From positions 293,822-357,821 of the forward strand of contig DYJD01000003.1 in NCBI GenBank assembly GCA_020723325.1: DNA of 64,000 nt, written 5' to 3'. Positions 1-7,628 of the stretch are shown in pieces. The stretch is from Desulfosudis oleivorans. Its GTDB lineage: Bacteria > Desulfobacterota > Desulfobacteria > Desulfobacterales > SURF-7. The position numbers and the translations under genes are program-made. The notes beneath the pieces were generated by a model, which made no database searches, was not told the DNA's origin, and saw only the letters and a list, made by a program, of their open reading frames with translations. Position 1 is the first letter of the stretch. Each line of letters opens with the position of its first letter.

Positions 1-504
1 GCTTAATACGTTGTTACGTTCGGCAATCCAAGCAACGGATTCCACATTAATGGGATGAATGGCAAAGAGTAGGGCAACCAAACCTGCCCGGTAAATAGTG
101 TTTGTCATACGTTTTATAACGGTGAAAAGCAGAAGCGTATTAAGAATATGAAGCAGCATATTGGTTACATGATAGCCGCCGAAATTCATTCCATAAATAG
201 TGCTGTCGAGTAGAAACGAGAGCCAAGTCAATGGCATCCAAGCATACAACGGTTTATCGGCCGGGGAAAAAGCCCATTGTATATTCTCGATTGTTAAGCC
301 CCGGTCAACATGACCGTTAAAGAGCCAGAGATGATCATCAAGTTGAATATTGTCAAATGTATTAGTTTGGCAGTATAATATTATAATGAAAAGGATTAAG
401 GAAAATGAGATTGCCTTATTCGGGCTTATTTGCTTATGAGCGTGATCTGAAAAAAACATACCTGTTTTATCTGTGCAATCTTTATCTTCAAAAAGATGAT
501 GCAT
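1..504 (-). CDS. TMTC/DUF1736-like membrane glycosyltransferase, N-terminal part (cut by window edge)
   Basis: Reading the minus strand from ATG at 504 gives 168 open codons that run off the left edge. The visible part has a hydrophobic segment at about residues 32-46, an Asp-Asp pair at 56-57 (IQLDDH) in the first outer loop, a GGYHVTNMLLHILN stretch, and a FAIHPINVESVAWIAERNN stretch. This layout (TM1, DD loop, HP..VESVAWI.ER) is typical of the TMTC/DUF1736 GT-C-like proteins that carry C-terminal TPRs. The downstream half, including any TPRs, lies outside the window. It is transcribed away from pilR. A relative of the same family lies at 3189-5303, so the pilin region has two such genes. 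Substrate unknown; glycosylation of exported protein is an inference. Confidence 0.75.
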   Translation of the reverse strand, partial: MHHLFEDKDCTDKTGMFFSDHAHKQISPNKAISFSLILFIIILYCQTNTFDNIQLDDHLWLFNGHVDRGLTIENIQWAFSPADKPLYAWMPLTWLSFLLDSTIYGMNFGGYHVTNMLLHILNTLLLFTVIKRMTNTIYRAGLVALLFAIHPINVESVAWIAERNNVLS

Positions 505-899
505 TTTGCCTCTCTTGATCTTCAATATCAGAAAAGTATCTGAATTTAATATCTGAATGCAATGCAAAGGTCAAGAAACGTTTGACGTTGGGCAATGCTG
601 ATAGTTTCGGATGTCACTCATACCAAACTGTAGCTATTGAGAGAAAATATAACGGATATAAATGGTTTTCGGCTTTGGGTATTGACAAACAGGCCGGATA
701 TTGGTAACTTTTCAACAACTGCCGAGAAAGAGACCCTGAATACTGAATTGGTTACCCTGGCTGGATGATTTGAATGCGCGAGTCAAGCAGTTGTCAGTTC
801 CATTTTTTCATTTCTATCAAAGCAATCGATAATACGTTTGACCCCCTGTATTTATTAACCAACTTCCTTCGCAGTGTGATGGAAAGGCATTGAGCATTC
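505..899. other. Intergenic region between divergent genes, no gene seen
   Basis: About 395 bases between the TMTC-like gene (minus) and the pilR-like gene (plus). I see no convincing ORF, RNA or GC-rich hairpin. It must carry both divergent promoters, but no clear sigma-70 or sigma-54 boxes stand out. No pilS-like kinase gene is present here, where one often precedes pilR. Confidence 0.6.
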
Positions 900-2309
900 A
901 TGCCCGTGGATAAACAAGCCCACATTCTAGTCGTGGATGACGAATTGAGCATGCGGGAATTGCTTGAGGTCATGCTGACTAGAAGCGGCTATCAGGTGAG
1001 CCTGGCCGGAAGCGGAAGGGACGCTATAGATTTATTAAAGTCATCATTTTTTGACCTGATCCTGCTGGATATTCGATTGGGAGACATGAGTGGTATCGAC
1101 GTGCTGCAGGAGGCGAAGAGACGACATACGGAAACGGTGGTCATCATGATTTCGGCTTTTTCCACCACCGAGGCGGCCGTGGCAGCCATGAACTATGGGG
1201 CCTATGATTATGTCCCCAAGCCCTTTGACAACCATGAATTGAGGCAAACCATCGCCCAGGCCTTGGACCGTAAAACCCTTGCCCATGAAAAACAAATGCT
1301 GGACAATGAGCTCCAACAGCAGATTCATTTTGGGCGGCTGGTGGGCAATAGTCCCGGCATGATCAAGATCTACAATCTCATCCGCCAGGTGGCCAAGACC
1401 AAGACCAATGTGCTGATAACCGGCGAGAGCGGCACAGGCAAGGAATTCATCGCCAGGGCCATTCATGAGCAGAGCGATCGCTGCCAGCATCATTTTGTGC
1501 CGGTCAACTGCGGCGGAATTCCCGAAAATCTCATGGAGAGCGAGCTTTTTGGGCATCAGCGCGGTGCCTTTACCGGCGCAACCCAGGACAAGCAAGGTCT
1601 GTTTGAAATCGCCCACAGAGGTACTATTTTTTTAGATGAGATTGGTGAGCTGAGTTTATCCTTGCAAGTCAAATTATTACGGGCGGTTCAGGAGCGTGCG
1701 TTTAAGCGCGTGGGGGGTACCAGGGATATCAGTGTGGATATCCGTATCATTTCCGCCACAAACAAAAAACTAGAGGAAGAAGTTATTGCCGGAAGGTTCC
1801 GGGAAGACCTTTTTTATCGTTTGAATGTGATTCAAATCAAGGTGCCGCCTTTGCGTGATCGCAAAAGCGACCTGAAAATCCTCGCCCAGTTTTTTCTGGA
1901 AAAATATGCAAAGGAAATGAGCAAGTCTGTGGCCAAGATTTCATCTTATGCCATTGATCTGTTGAAAAAATATGATTTCCCCGGCAATGTGCGGGAACTG
2001 GAAAATCTGATCGAGCGCAGCGTGGCCTTGTCCACCACCAATATCATCCTGCCTGAAAGCTTATCCATCGCGGTGCATAAGCGGCGCTGGATCGAGGGTG
2101 TCAAGAATAGGCGCTATAATGTTGATGACGTGGAACACGGCGTCAACCTGGATGAAATCCTGGCGGAAATCGAAGCCGCCTATATTAACAAAGCCATGGA
2201 ATGCGCCGGCGGCAATAAAAACCGGGCAGCCGAACTGCTGGGAATATCATTGCGCTCCATGCGTTACCGTTTTGATAAAATTGATGGGGAGGAAAAATCC
2301 GATGGATAA
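900..2309 (+). CDS. pilR: Sigma-54-dependent response regulator, PilR/NtrC type
   Basis: 469 residues, a full-length NtrC-family activator. Receiver domain at about 8-120 with the acidic pair VVDDE and phospho-acceptor Asp57 (LLLDIRLG). AAA+ domain at about 145-370 with Walker A GESGTGKE and the sigma-54 contact loop GAFTGA. C-terminal Fis-type helix-turn-helix (GNKNRAAELLGISLRSMRYR). Such proteins hydrolyse ATP to open sigma-54 promoters. The next gene is a type IV pilin with a sigma-54 promoter, so the PilR assignment is well supported by context. No partner kinase PilS lies in the window. Start is ATG at 900; the ribosome site is weak. Confidence 0.9.
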   Translation: MPVDKQAHILVVDDELSMRELLEVMLTRSGYQVSLAGSGRDAIDLLKSSFFDLILLDIRLGDMSGIDVLQEAKRRHTETVVIMISAFSTTEAAVAAMNYGAYDYVPKPFDNHELRQTIAQALDRKTLAHEKQMLDNELQQQIHFGRLVGNSPGMIKIYNLIRQVAKTKTNVLITGESGTGKEFIARAIHEQSDRCQHHFVPVNCGGIPENLMESELFGHQRGAFTGATQDKQGLFEIAHRGTIFLDEIGELSLSLQVKLLRAVQERAFKRVGGTRDISVDIRIISATNKKLEEEVIAGRFREDLFYRLNVIQIKVPPLRDRKSDLKILAQFFLEKYAKEMSKSVAKISSYAIDLLKKYDFPGNVRELENLIERSVALSTTNIILPESLSIAVHKRRWIEGVKNRRYNVDDVEHGVNLDEILAEIEAAYINKAMECAGGNKNRAAELLGISLRSMRYRFDKIDGEEKSDG

Positions 2310-2328
2310 TAATGGAAGAGCGTCTTTT

Positions 2329-2373
2329 GACAATTTTTGTCAGGATGCTTCCTAAAAGCGGACAATTTTTGTC
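2329..2373 (+). promoter_or_regulatory. Two identical 13-bp palindromes, candidate PilR enhancer sites
   Basis: The perfect palindrome GACAATTTTTGTC occurs at 2329-2341 and 2361-2373, 32 bp apart (about three helical turns). They lie 120-165 bp upstream of the sigma-54 promoter of the pilin gene, a normal distance for an NtrC-type enhancer. Each half-site ends in TGTC, which resembles the TGTC core reported for PilR sites in Pseudomonas aeruginosa. Sequence and spacing are observed; PilR binding is inferred. Confidence 0.6.
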
Positions 2374-2492
2374 AAAGAAAAACCGAAGAACTAAAGGACG
2401 CTTCACTTTAGAAGAGGTGTACAACGGTTAATGGTAGTAATAAAGCGTTTTGAATCAATTAATTATAATGTTTTGGGTGATAAGTCGGAAAG

Positions 2493-2508
2493 TGGCATTT
2501 TATTTGCT
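2493..2508 (+). promoter_or_regulatory. Sigma-54 (-24/-12) promoter of the pilin gene
   Basis: TGGCATTTTATTTGCT has GG at -24 and GC at -12 in exact 12-base register, with only one change in the TGGCA(C) box. The predicted start of transcription is near 2519, giving an untranslated leader of about 125 bases before the pilin start codon at 2644. Confidence 0.85.
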
Positions 2509-2643
2509 TAAGTATTAGGGCAAAACCGGCTGGCAGCTAAACGCAGATGGAAATTATTAAAATTAAAAATGAAGAAACCGGCAAATCCGGCAAAAATGGA
2601 AAGAGGAAAAAACAAACAACCATCACAACAAGGAGGTCTGCAA

Positions 2644-3060
2644 ATGATTCGCAAAATTAAAAACAATCAAGGCTTTACCCTCATCGAACTCATGATCGTC
2701 ATCGCCATCATCGGTATTTTGGCAGCCATCGCCATTCCCAATTTCATTGCTTACCGCAATAAATCCTTCTGCAGCCGGGCAGAGACGGACGTCAATTCTA
2801 TTGCCGCTGCCACTGCCGATTATTTTTCCATTGCTTCCCATGTTGCGACTCCGACCTTTGCTGAGTTGGGTATTACTTTATCCGGTACAGCTCCTACAAA
2901 TAACACAGGAGGTCTTACCGGTGTTGACCCCAATAACAATATCACCATCACCGTAGCTGATAGGTCGTCCCGTTGTCCGCTGGATTATCGAACTTCCTCT
3001 CCAGGTTGGGATACTAATGCTAATTTTGGGACTTATACAAAAACCCTGAGAATCAACTAG
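2644..3060 (+). CDS. pilA: Type IV major pilin-like prepilin
   Basis: 138 residues. The leader MIRKIKNNQG ends in Gly and is followed by the class III signal FTLIELMIVIAIIGILAAIA, with Glu5 of the mature chain; this is the prepilin peptidase site and N-terminal helix. The mature protein would be 128 residues, with a Cys pair at mature positions 33 and 101 that could form a disulfide. I chose ATG 2644 because AAGGAGG at 2630-2636 is ideally spaced and the leader then has normal length; an upstream in-frame start at 2569 would add 25 charged residues. Controlled by the sigma-54 promoter at 2493 and closed by a strong terminator. The Cys pair and Thr/Ser/Asn-rich C-terminal half fit with the Dsb-like and TMTC-like genes that follow. 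Confidence 0.9.
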   Translation: MIRKIKNNQGFTLIELMIVIAIIGILAAIAIPNFIAYRNKSFCSRAETDVNSIAAATADYFSIASHVATPTFAELGITLSGTAPTNNTGGLTGVDPNNNITITVADRSSRCPLDYRTSSPGWDTNANFGTYTKTLRIN

Positions 3061-3115
3061 AAAAAGACCAAATAGCAAAGTGCAATGAAATTGCTTGGGC
3101 TGCATTGAAAACGAG

Positions 3116-3155
3116 AAAACATATAAGGGGAGCTTCGGCTCCCCTTATATGTTTT
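3116..3155 (+). terminator. Strong hairpin after the pilin gene
   Basis: Perfect 18-bp inverted repeat (3116-3133 and 3138-3155) with a TTCG tetraloop; the right arm ends in GTTTT. It lies 56 bases after the pilin stop, so pilin mRNA probably ends here and the next gene needs its own promoter or read-through. Confidence 0.85.
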
Positions 3156-3188
3156 GCGTGAATATTTATTGAATAACATCCTGCTTGA

Positions 3189-5303
3189 ATGAAGAAAAGC
3201 CCTTCCACCGACCTTCTTCCTGCTAGTTTGGCGGCATTTTTGCTTTTGATCGGTCTTTTGCTGCCGATTTATTCCAGCAGTTTGACCAGCTCCTGGCAAA
3301 TGGATGACCGGCCCAATATCCTGAACAACAGCAGGCTGCATCTTAAAGATCTTATGCCGGAAAGTCTGTGGCAGACTTTTTTCACCAACCAGGGCCGGAT
3401 AGAAAAGAAGCTCTTCCGGCCATTACCCAGCCTGACGCTGGGACTTAACTGGTATTTCAACGGCAACAATCCCTTTGGCTATCATTTGGTAAATCTCGGG
3501 CTGCATATTCTTACCGCCTGGATCCTTTATCGATTATTTTTTTTGCTGCTCGTGCTTTTCAATCCCAAGGCAAGGGCTTGCTGCTTTTCCGAAAATCATG
3601 CCGCGGCCGTTCTGGCAGCCATTTTTTGGGCAATAAATCCAATTCAGATCCAGGCTGTTACATATATAGTCCAGCGCATGGCGGTTATGGCCGGCTTATC
3701 TTATGCCGCAGGGCTGCTGGCTTATGTGAAATTCCGGACGGCAAGCGGGCGAGGAAAACAATGGTACTGGGGAACGGCTTGTATCCTATGCTTCTTCTGC
3801 GGCTTGGGCTCCAAGGAAAACGCCGTGATGCTGCCGTTTTCCATGCTGCTGATGGAATGGATTTTTTTTCAAGGCGGCCGGATGGACTTTTTATACCGGC
3901 CGAAATTCTGGTTTTTCGCTGTTCCATTGAGCATCATGGGGCTGTGGCTTGTGTTGTCCTTGACAAACGGCTCGCCGCTTCAATACCTGCGCGGTTCATA
4001 TGGCTCCCGTCCTTTTACGTTGGAGGAGCGCCTTTTGACTCAGCCGCGGGTGCTGCTCGGTTATTTGTCTCAGATTTTTTATCCGTTGCCGAAGCGTTTT
4101 TCCATTGCCCATGATGTAACTGTTTCGGTTTCTTTATTCCATCCCTGGGCGACCCTGCCGTCGATTCTTGCCGTGTTCGGCATGATCGGTGGGGCCATAT
4201 TCCTCGCCCGACGTAGGTCTATAATTGCGTTTGCTGTATTGTTTTTTTTCTTGAACCACGCGGTTGAATCCACGGTTTTTCCGCTTGAGCTGGTGTTCGA
4301 ACATCGCAATTATTTGCCTTCTTTTTTTCTTTTTCTTCCCCTATCTGTTGGATTACAGCGGGTGTTGATTGAGTTGGGTCGCGCGCAGCGTCATTTTTTA
4401 CAGGTTGGAATTGCAACAGCAACAATATCGGTTGTAATTGCCATTGGTCTTGGCACATACACTCGTAATTTGGCCTGGGCAACGGATATAAGTCTATGGA
4501 GCGATGCGGTCTCGAAAGCACCCAACAACATCCGTCCATTGGCGACACTAGCCATCAAGCTTGCCTGGCAGGAACATCCGTCTCCAACCGATTACAGACG
4601 GGCATTGAATCTTTTTCAACGCACTCTTGATCTTACTCCGGCAAGTCGAATCATGGAGCGAGCAGAAACTCTCGGCAATATGGCTGCAATTCATTTCCTT
4701 CAAGGAGAAAACCAACGGGCCATAGCTATTTATCGCCAAGCAATGGAACTTGATCCCGATTTTCTTAAACATCGTTCCGATTTGGTAAAACCGCTTATCA
4801 TTACCGGGCAATTTGAAGAAGCACTTCACCATGCCGCATATTTGGTGGATAGGCAACCGGATAACCCGGATTATCTGAACTTACAGGGAATGATTTACCT
4901 GTGGCAGAATAGACCTGCCGAGGCGTTGCCCTGTTTCCAACACGCCCTTGCCAAAGACAAAATTTCACCTGCCATTTCTTTGAACATGGGTTTGGCCTTG
5001 ACAAGACTTGCCCATTTTAAAAACGGCCGTTGGTTTTGTCAAAGAGCAATCGGCCAAAGCCCCCATGACCTTGATCCCTGGCTGGCCCTGATCGAAAACC
5101 GCAGCCGGGCCGGCGATGAAAATAAAGCAGAATATTATGCCCAGAGATTGGTCGGCTTTTTTCCGGTTGCGATTATTGTCGCCCGTTTGAAGGACATGAA
5201 ATCGGATTACCGCAATGCACCGCTCTCTTTTGAACACATCGCCTCTTATGTGGAAAATGCTTTGCAAGCATCGGTAAACTCGATTCCCATTGCCGATAAA
5301 TAA
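3189..5303 (+). CDS. TMTC/DUF1736-like membrane protein with C-terminal TPRs, candidate pilin glycosyltransferase
   Basis: 704 residues. Many membrane segments cover about residues 10-450. The first outer loop carries an Asp pair at 39-40 (SWQMDDRPNILNN), the expected catalytic position in GT-C enzymes. GYHLVNLGLHILTAW and AAIFWAINPIQIQAVTYIVQR match the family's conserved blocks. The last 230 residues are soluble TPR-like helices (for example AIAIYRQAMELDPD and ALPCFQHALAKD). Family members are TMTC O-mannosyltransferase relatives or bacterial pilin-modifying enzymes. The position directly after the pilin makes pilin O-glycosylation the leading guess, but the substrate and sugar cannot be read from sequence. 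Start ATG 3189 follows the pilin terminator closely, so expression may be partly by read-through. Confidence 0.75.
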   Translation: MKKSPSTDLLPASLAAFLLLIGLLLPIYSSSLTSSWQMDDRPNILNNSRLHLKDLMPESLWQTFFTNQGRIEKKLFRPLPSLTLGLNWYFNGNNPFGYHLVNLGLHILTAWILYRLFFLLLVLFNPKARACCFSENHAAAVLAAIFWAINPIQIQAVTYIVQRMAVMAGLSYAAGLLAYVKFRTASGRGKQWYWGTACILCFFCGLGSKENAVMLPFSMLLMEWIFFQGGRMDFLYRPKFWFFAVPLSIMGLWLVLSLTNGSPLQYLRGSYGSRPFTLEERLLTQPRVLLGYLSQIFYPLPKRFSIAHDVTVSVSLFHPWATLPSILAVFGMIGGAIFLARRRSIIAFAVLFFFLNHAVESTVFPLELVFEHRNYLPSFFLFLPLSVGLQRVLIELGRAQRHFLQVGIATATISVVIAIGLGTYTRNLAWATDISLWSDAVSKAPNNIRPLATLAIKLAWQEHPSPTDYRRALNLFQRTLDLTPASRIMERAETLGNMAAIHFLQGENQRAIAIYRQAMELDPDFLKHRSDLVKPLIITGQFEEALHHAAYLVDRQPDNPDYLNLQGMIYLWQNRPAEALPCFQHALAKDKISPAISLNMGLALTRLAHFKNGRWFCQRAIGQSPHDLDPWLALIENRSRAGDENKAEYYAQRLVGFFPVAIIVARLKDMKSDYRNAPLSFEHIASYVENALQASVNSIPIADK

Positions 5304-5329
5304 TTTTTTGGATATCATTCACCTACTGC

Positions 5330-6496
5330 ATGCAAGAAAAAAAAAATATAAAACCATTGCCATTTCCAGTTTATGCGGCAACATTATCCGGTCTGACGCT
5401 GATAGGCCTTGCGGACGCAATTTATTTGATGCTTTCGCATTATTGGGTCTATACGGATATCGGTTATCAGAGTTTCTGCGCCTTATCCAAGGCTGTTAAT
5501 TGTGATACTGTAAGTCAAAGTGACTATTCGATTTTTATGGGTGTTCCGGTGGCCTTTTGGGGCCTGATCGGTTATGTCGGTTTTGGGCTGCTGTTATTGC
5601 AGGCATTCCGGAAGGATGCCGGCCGGCAACGGATATGGGGGCTGCTTATTATTGCAGCCGCTATTTTCAGTGCAGTTAGTTTTGTATTGGGATATATTTC
5701 CGGGCGCTATATTCATAGCTATTGCTTGATGTGCATTGTAAGCTTCGCAGTCAATTTCATTCTCTTGTTTTTTTCCTGGCTCACCCGTCGTCGTTTCGAC
5801 CATTCATCATTGCTGAAAGCTCTGTCTTTGGATATGGCTTATCTTGCATCCAAATGCCGCGCCATAGCTCTTTGGTTCATTCCATATATAATTATGATCA
5901 TAACAATCGTAATGTTTTTTCCGCCATACTGGACATTTGAAATGCCGGTATTATCGGCAGCGGTACATCAAGGCATTACAGATGATGGACATCCCTGGAT
6001 CGGAGCTGAAGACCCGGAACTGATCATCGAGGAGTTCAGCGATTATATGTGCTTTCAATGCAAGAAGACACATTATCTGCTAAGGCGCCTAGTGGACCTC
6101 CACCCTGACCGGATCAGATTGGTTCATCATCATTTTCCAATGGATCATACAATAAATCCTCTTGTTACGGAACCATACCATGTCGGCTCAGCAAAACTTG
6201 CACTCTTTGCCATCTATGCAACCAGCATCAATCGATTTTGGGAAATGAACGATCTGCTTTTTAAAATAGCGCGGGGGCGCAGCAACATAACGATTGCCGA
6301 AATGGCCACGCTCCACGGTTATGACGCCAATAAGATGGCTGCCGATAGTTATACACCCAAGATGGTTGAACAACTTTGGAATGATATACGGACAGGCATA
6401 CGTTTGGGTATAACCGCCACGCCTGGATTTGTGGTTGATGGAAAGGTTTATATCGGCGAAATCCCTGCTGAGGTGCTGAAGCCCATCATAGAATAG
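5330..6496 (+). CDS. VKOR-DsbA fusion, periplasmic disulfide-forming enzyme
   Basis: 388 residues. N-terminal vitamin K epoxide reductase domain (about 10-195) with several membrane segments, a loop Cys pair at 50 and 58 (spacing 8, as in bacterial and human VKOR) and the redox centre CLMC at 132-135. C-terminal thioredoxin-fold DsbA-like domain (about 215-388) with CFQC at 241-244 and a TPGFVVDG segment where the cis-Pro lies. VKOR passes electrons from the thioredoxin partner to quinone, so the fusion replaces DsbA plus DsbB. It starts 26 bases after the TMTC-like gene and is probably co-transcribed with it. Likely clients are exported proteins with Cys pairs such as the neighbouring pilin. 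Confidence 0.9.
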   Translation: MQEKKNIKPLPFPVYAATLSGLTLIGLADAIYLMLSHYWVYTDIGYQSFCALSKAVNCDTVSQSDYSIFMGVPVAFWGLIGYVGFGLLLLQAFRKDAGRQRIWGLLIIAAAIFSAVSFVLGYISGRYIHSYCLMCIVSFAVNFILLFFSWLTRRRFDHSSLLKALSLDMAYLASKCRAIALWFIPYIIMIITIVMFFPPYWTFEMPVLSAAVHQGITDDGHPWIGAEDPELIIEEFSDYMCFQCKKTHYLLRRLVDLHPDRIRLVHHHFPMDHTINPLVTEPYHVGSAKLALFAIYATSINRFWEMNDLLFKIARGRSNITIAEMATLHGYDANKMAADSYTPKMVEQLWNDIRTGIRLGITATPGFVVDGKVYIGEIPAEVLKPIIE

Positions 6497-6641
6497 TCAA
6501 GAATAGTCAAGAAAAGGATTGGAATGTTTAGACGGAATTAAAAAGCCATTGTAGGGTAATTAGTTATATGATACTTCTGCTATGGACATTTATTATTAAA
6601 AGTATTTCGGAATCAGGCTAATGAGGTGGAGATATTAGGAC

Positions 6642-7580
6642 TTGATAGTTGGATCAATGTTGAAGCAAAAGACAGCCTTAATCATACCAGCCTATAATGA
6701 AGCGCATACGATTGCCGGCTTGATTTATCAAATCAAACAGCTATATCCGGATTTTACAATTATAGTCATTAATGACGGTTCACAGGATGATACTGCGAAA
6801 TCCGCCCTTGATGCCGGCGCAGAGGTTTACAGCCATGCTTATAATATGGGTAACGGAGCGGCTGTGAAAAGCGGCATCCGCATAGCCAAGGCGGATATTT
6901 TGGTTTTCATGGATGCTGATGGCCAGCACAATCCCTCTGATATCGGGCTGTTGTTGGAACATATGCCGGAATATGATATGGTTGTAGGTGCGCGAACTTT
7001 CAAAGGGCAAGCAACCATAGCGCGAGCAATCGGCAACAGGGTTTACAATTGGCTGGCCTCCTATGTGGCAAGTTTTCAAATCAAGGACCTGACATCCGGC
7101 TTCAGGGCGGTTAAGGCGCAAGTGGCGAATGACTTCATATATTTGTTGCCTAACACATATTCGTATCCAACAACTCTGACTTTAGGGATTTTAAGAAGTG
7201 GTTGGAGTGTGAAATATGTTCCTATCAAAATAAATAAACGGGAAAAGGGTAAGAGCAATATCAGTATAGTAAAGGATGGTATCCGCTTTTTCATGATCAT
7301 CACTAAAATTTGTACACTGTTCTCTCCATTGCGCGTATTTTTACCAGTGAGTTTTGCCATGTTCTTGATCGGGCTGGTATATTATTTATTCACTTTCATA
7401 ACCCAAGGCCGGTTTACCAATATGAGCGCTCTCTTATTCACCAACTCTGTTGTCATTTTCATGATGGGATTGGTTTCTGAGCAGATCTGCCAGATGCGTT
7501 CGGAAAGGCGCTCGCGCAGTCGCATAGAGAAAGTAACCGGCAATGAATCTTACAGGCATGATAAAGGCGATTCTACTTGA
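6642..7580 (+). CDS. GT2 glycosyltransferase, dolichyl-phosphate-mannose-synthase type
   Basis: 312 residues. GT-A fold at about 8-230 with ALIIPAYNEAHTIAGL, the nucleotide-binding VINDGSQDDT, and the metal-binding MDADGQHNP (DxD-type). Two C-terminal membrane segments at about 235-290. This is the architecture of DPM1/GtrB-like enzymes that transfer a sugar to a polyprenyl phosphate at the membrane. The start is either TTG 6642, with GGTGGA 10 bases upstream, or ATG 6657, which begins at the conserved region with a poor ribosome site. First gene of the polysaccharide locus, possibly providing a lipid-linked sugar for GT-C enzymes such as those at 3189 and 28981. Confidence 0.85.
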   Translation: MIVGSMLKQKTALIIPAYNEAHTIAGLIYQIKQLYPDFTIIVINDGSQDDTAKSALDAGAEVYSHAYNMGNGAAVKSGIRIAKADILVFMDADGQHNPSDIGLLLEHMPEYDMVVGARTFKGQATIARAIGNRVYNWLASYVASFQIKDLTSGFRAVKAQVANDFIYLLPNTYSYPTTLTLGILRSGWSVKYVPIKINKREKGKSNISIVKDGIRFFMIITKICTLFSPLRVFLPVSFAMFLIGLVYYLFTFITQGRFTNMSALLFTNSVVIFMMGLVSEQICQMRSERRSRSRIEKVTGNESYRHDKGDST

Positions 7581-7628
7581 ATGGTTAAAGCATTAATCTG
7601 TTATTTAAAGATGTGAGGTCAGTAAATA

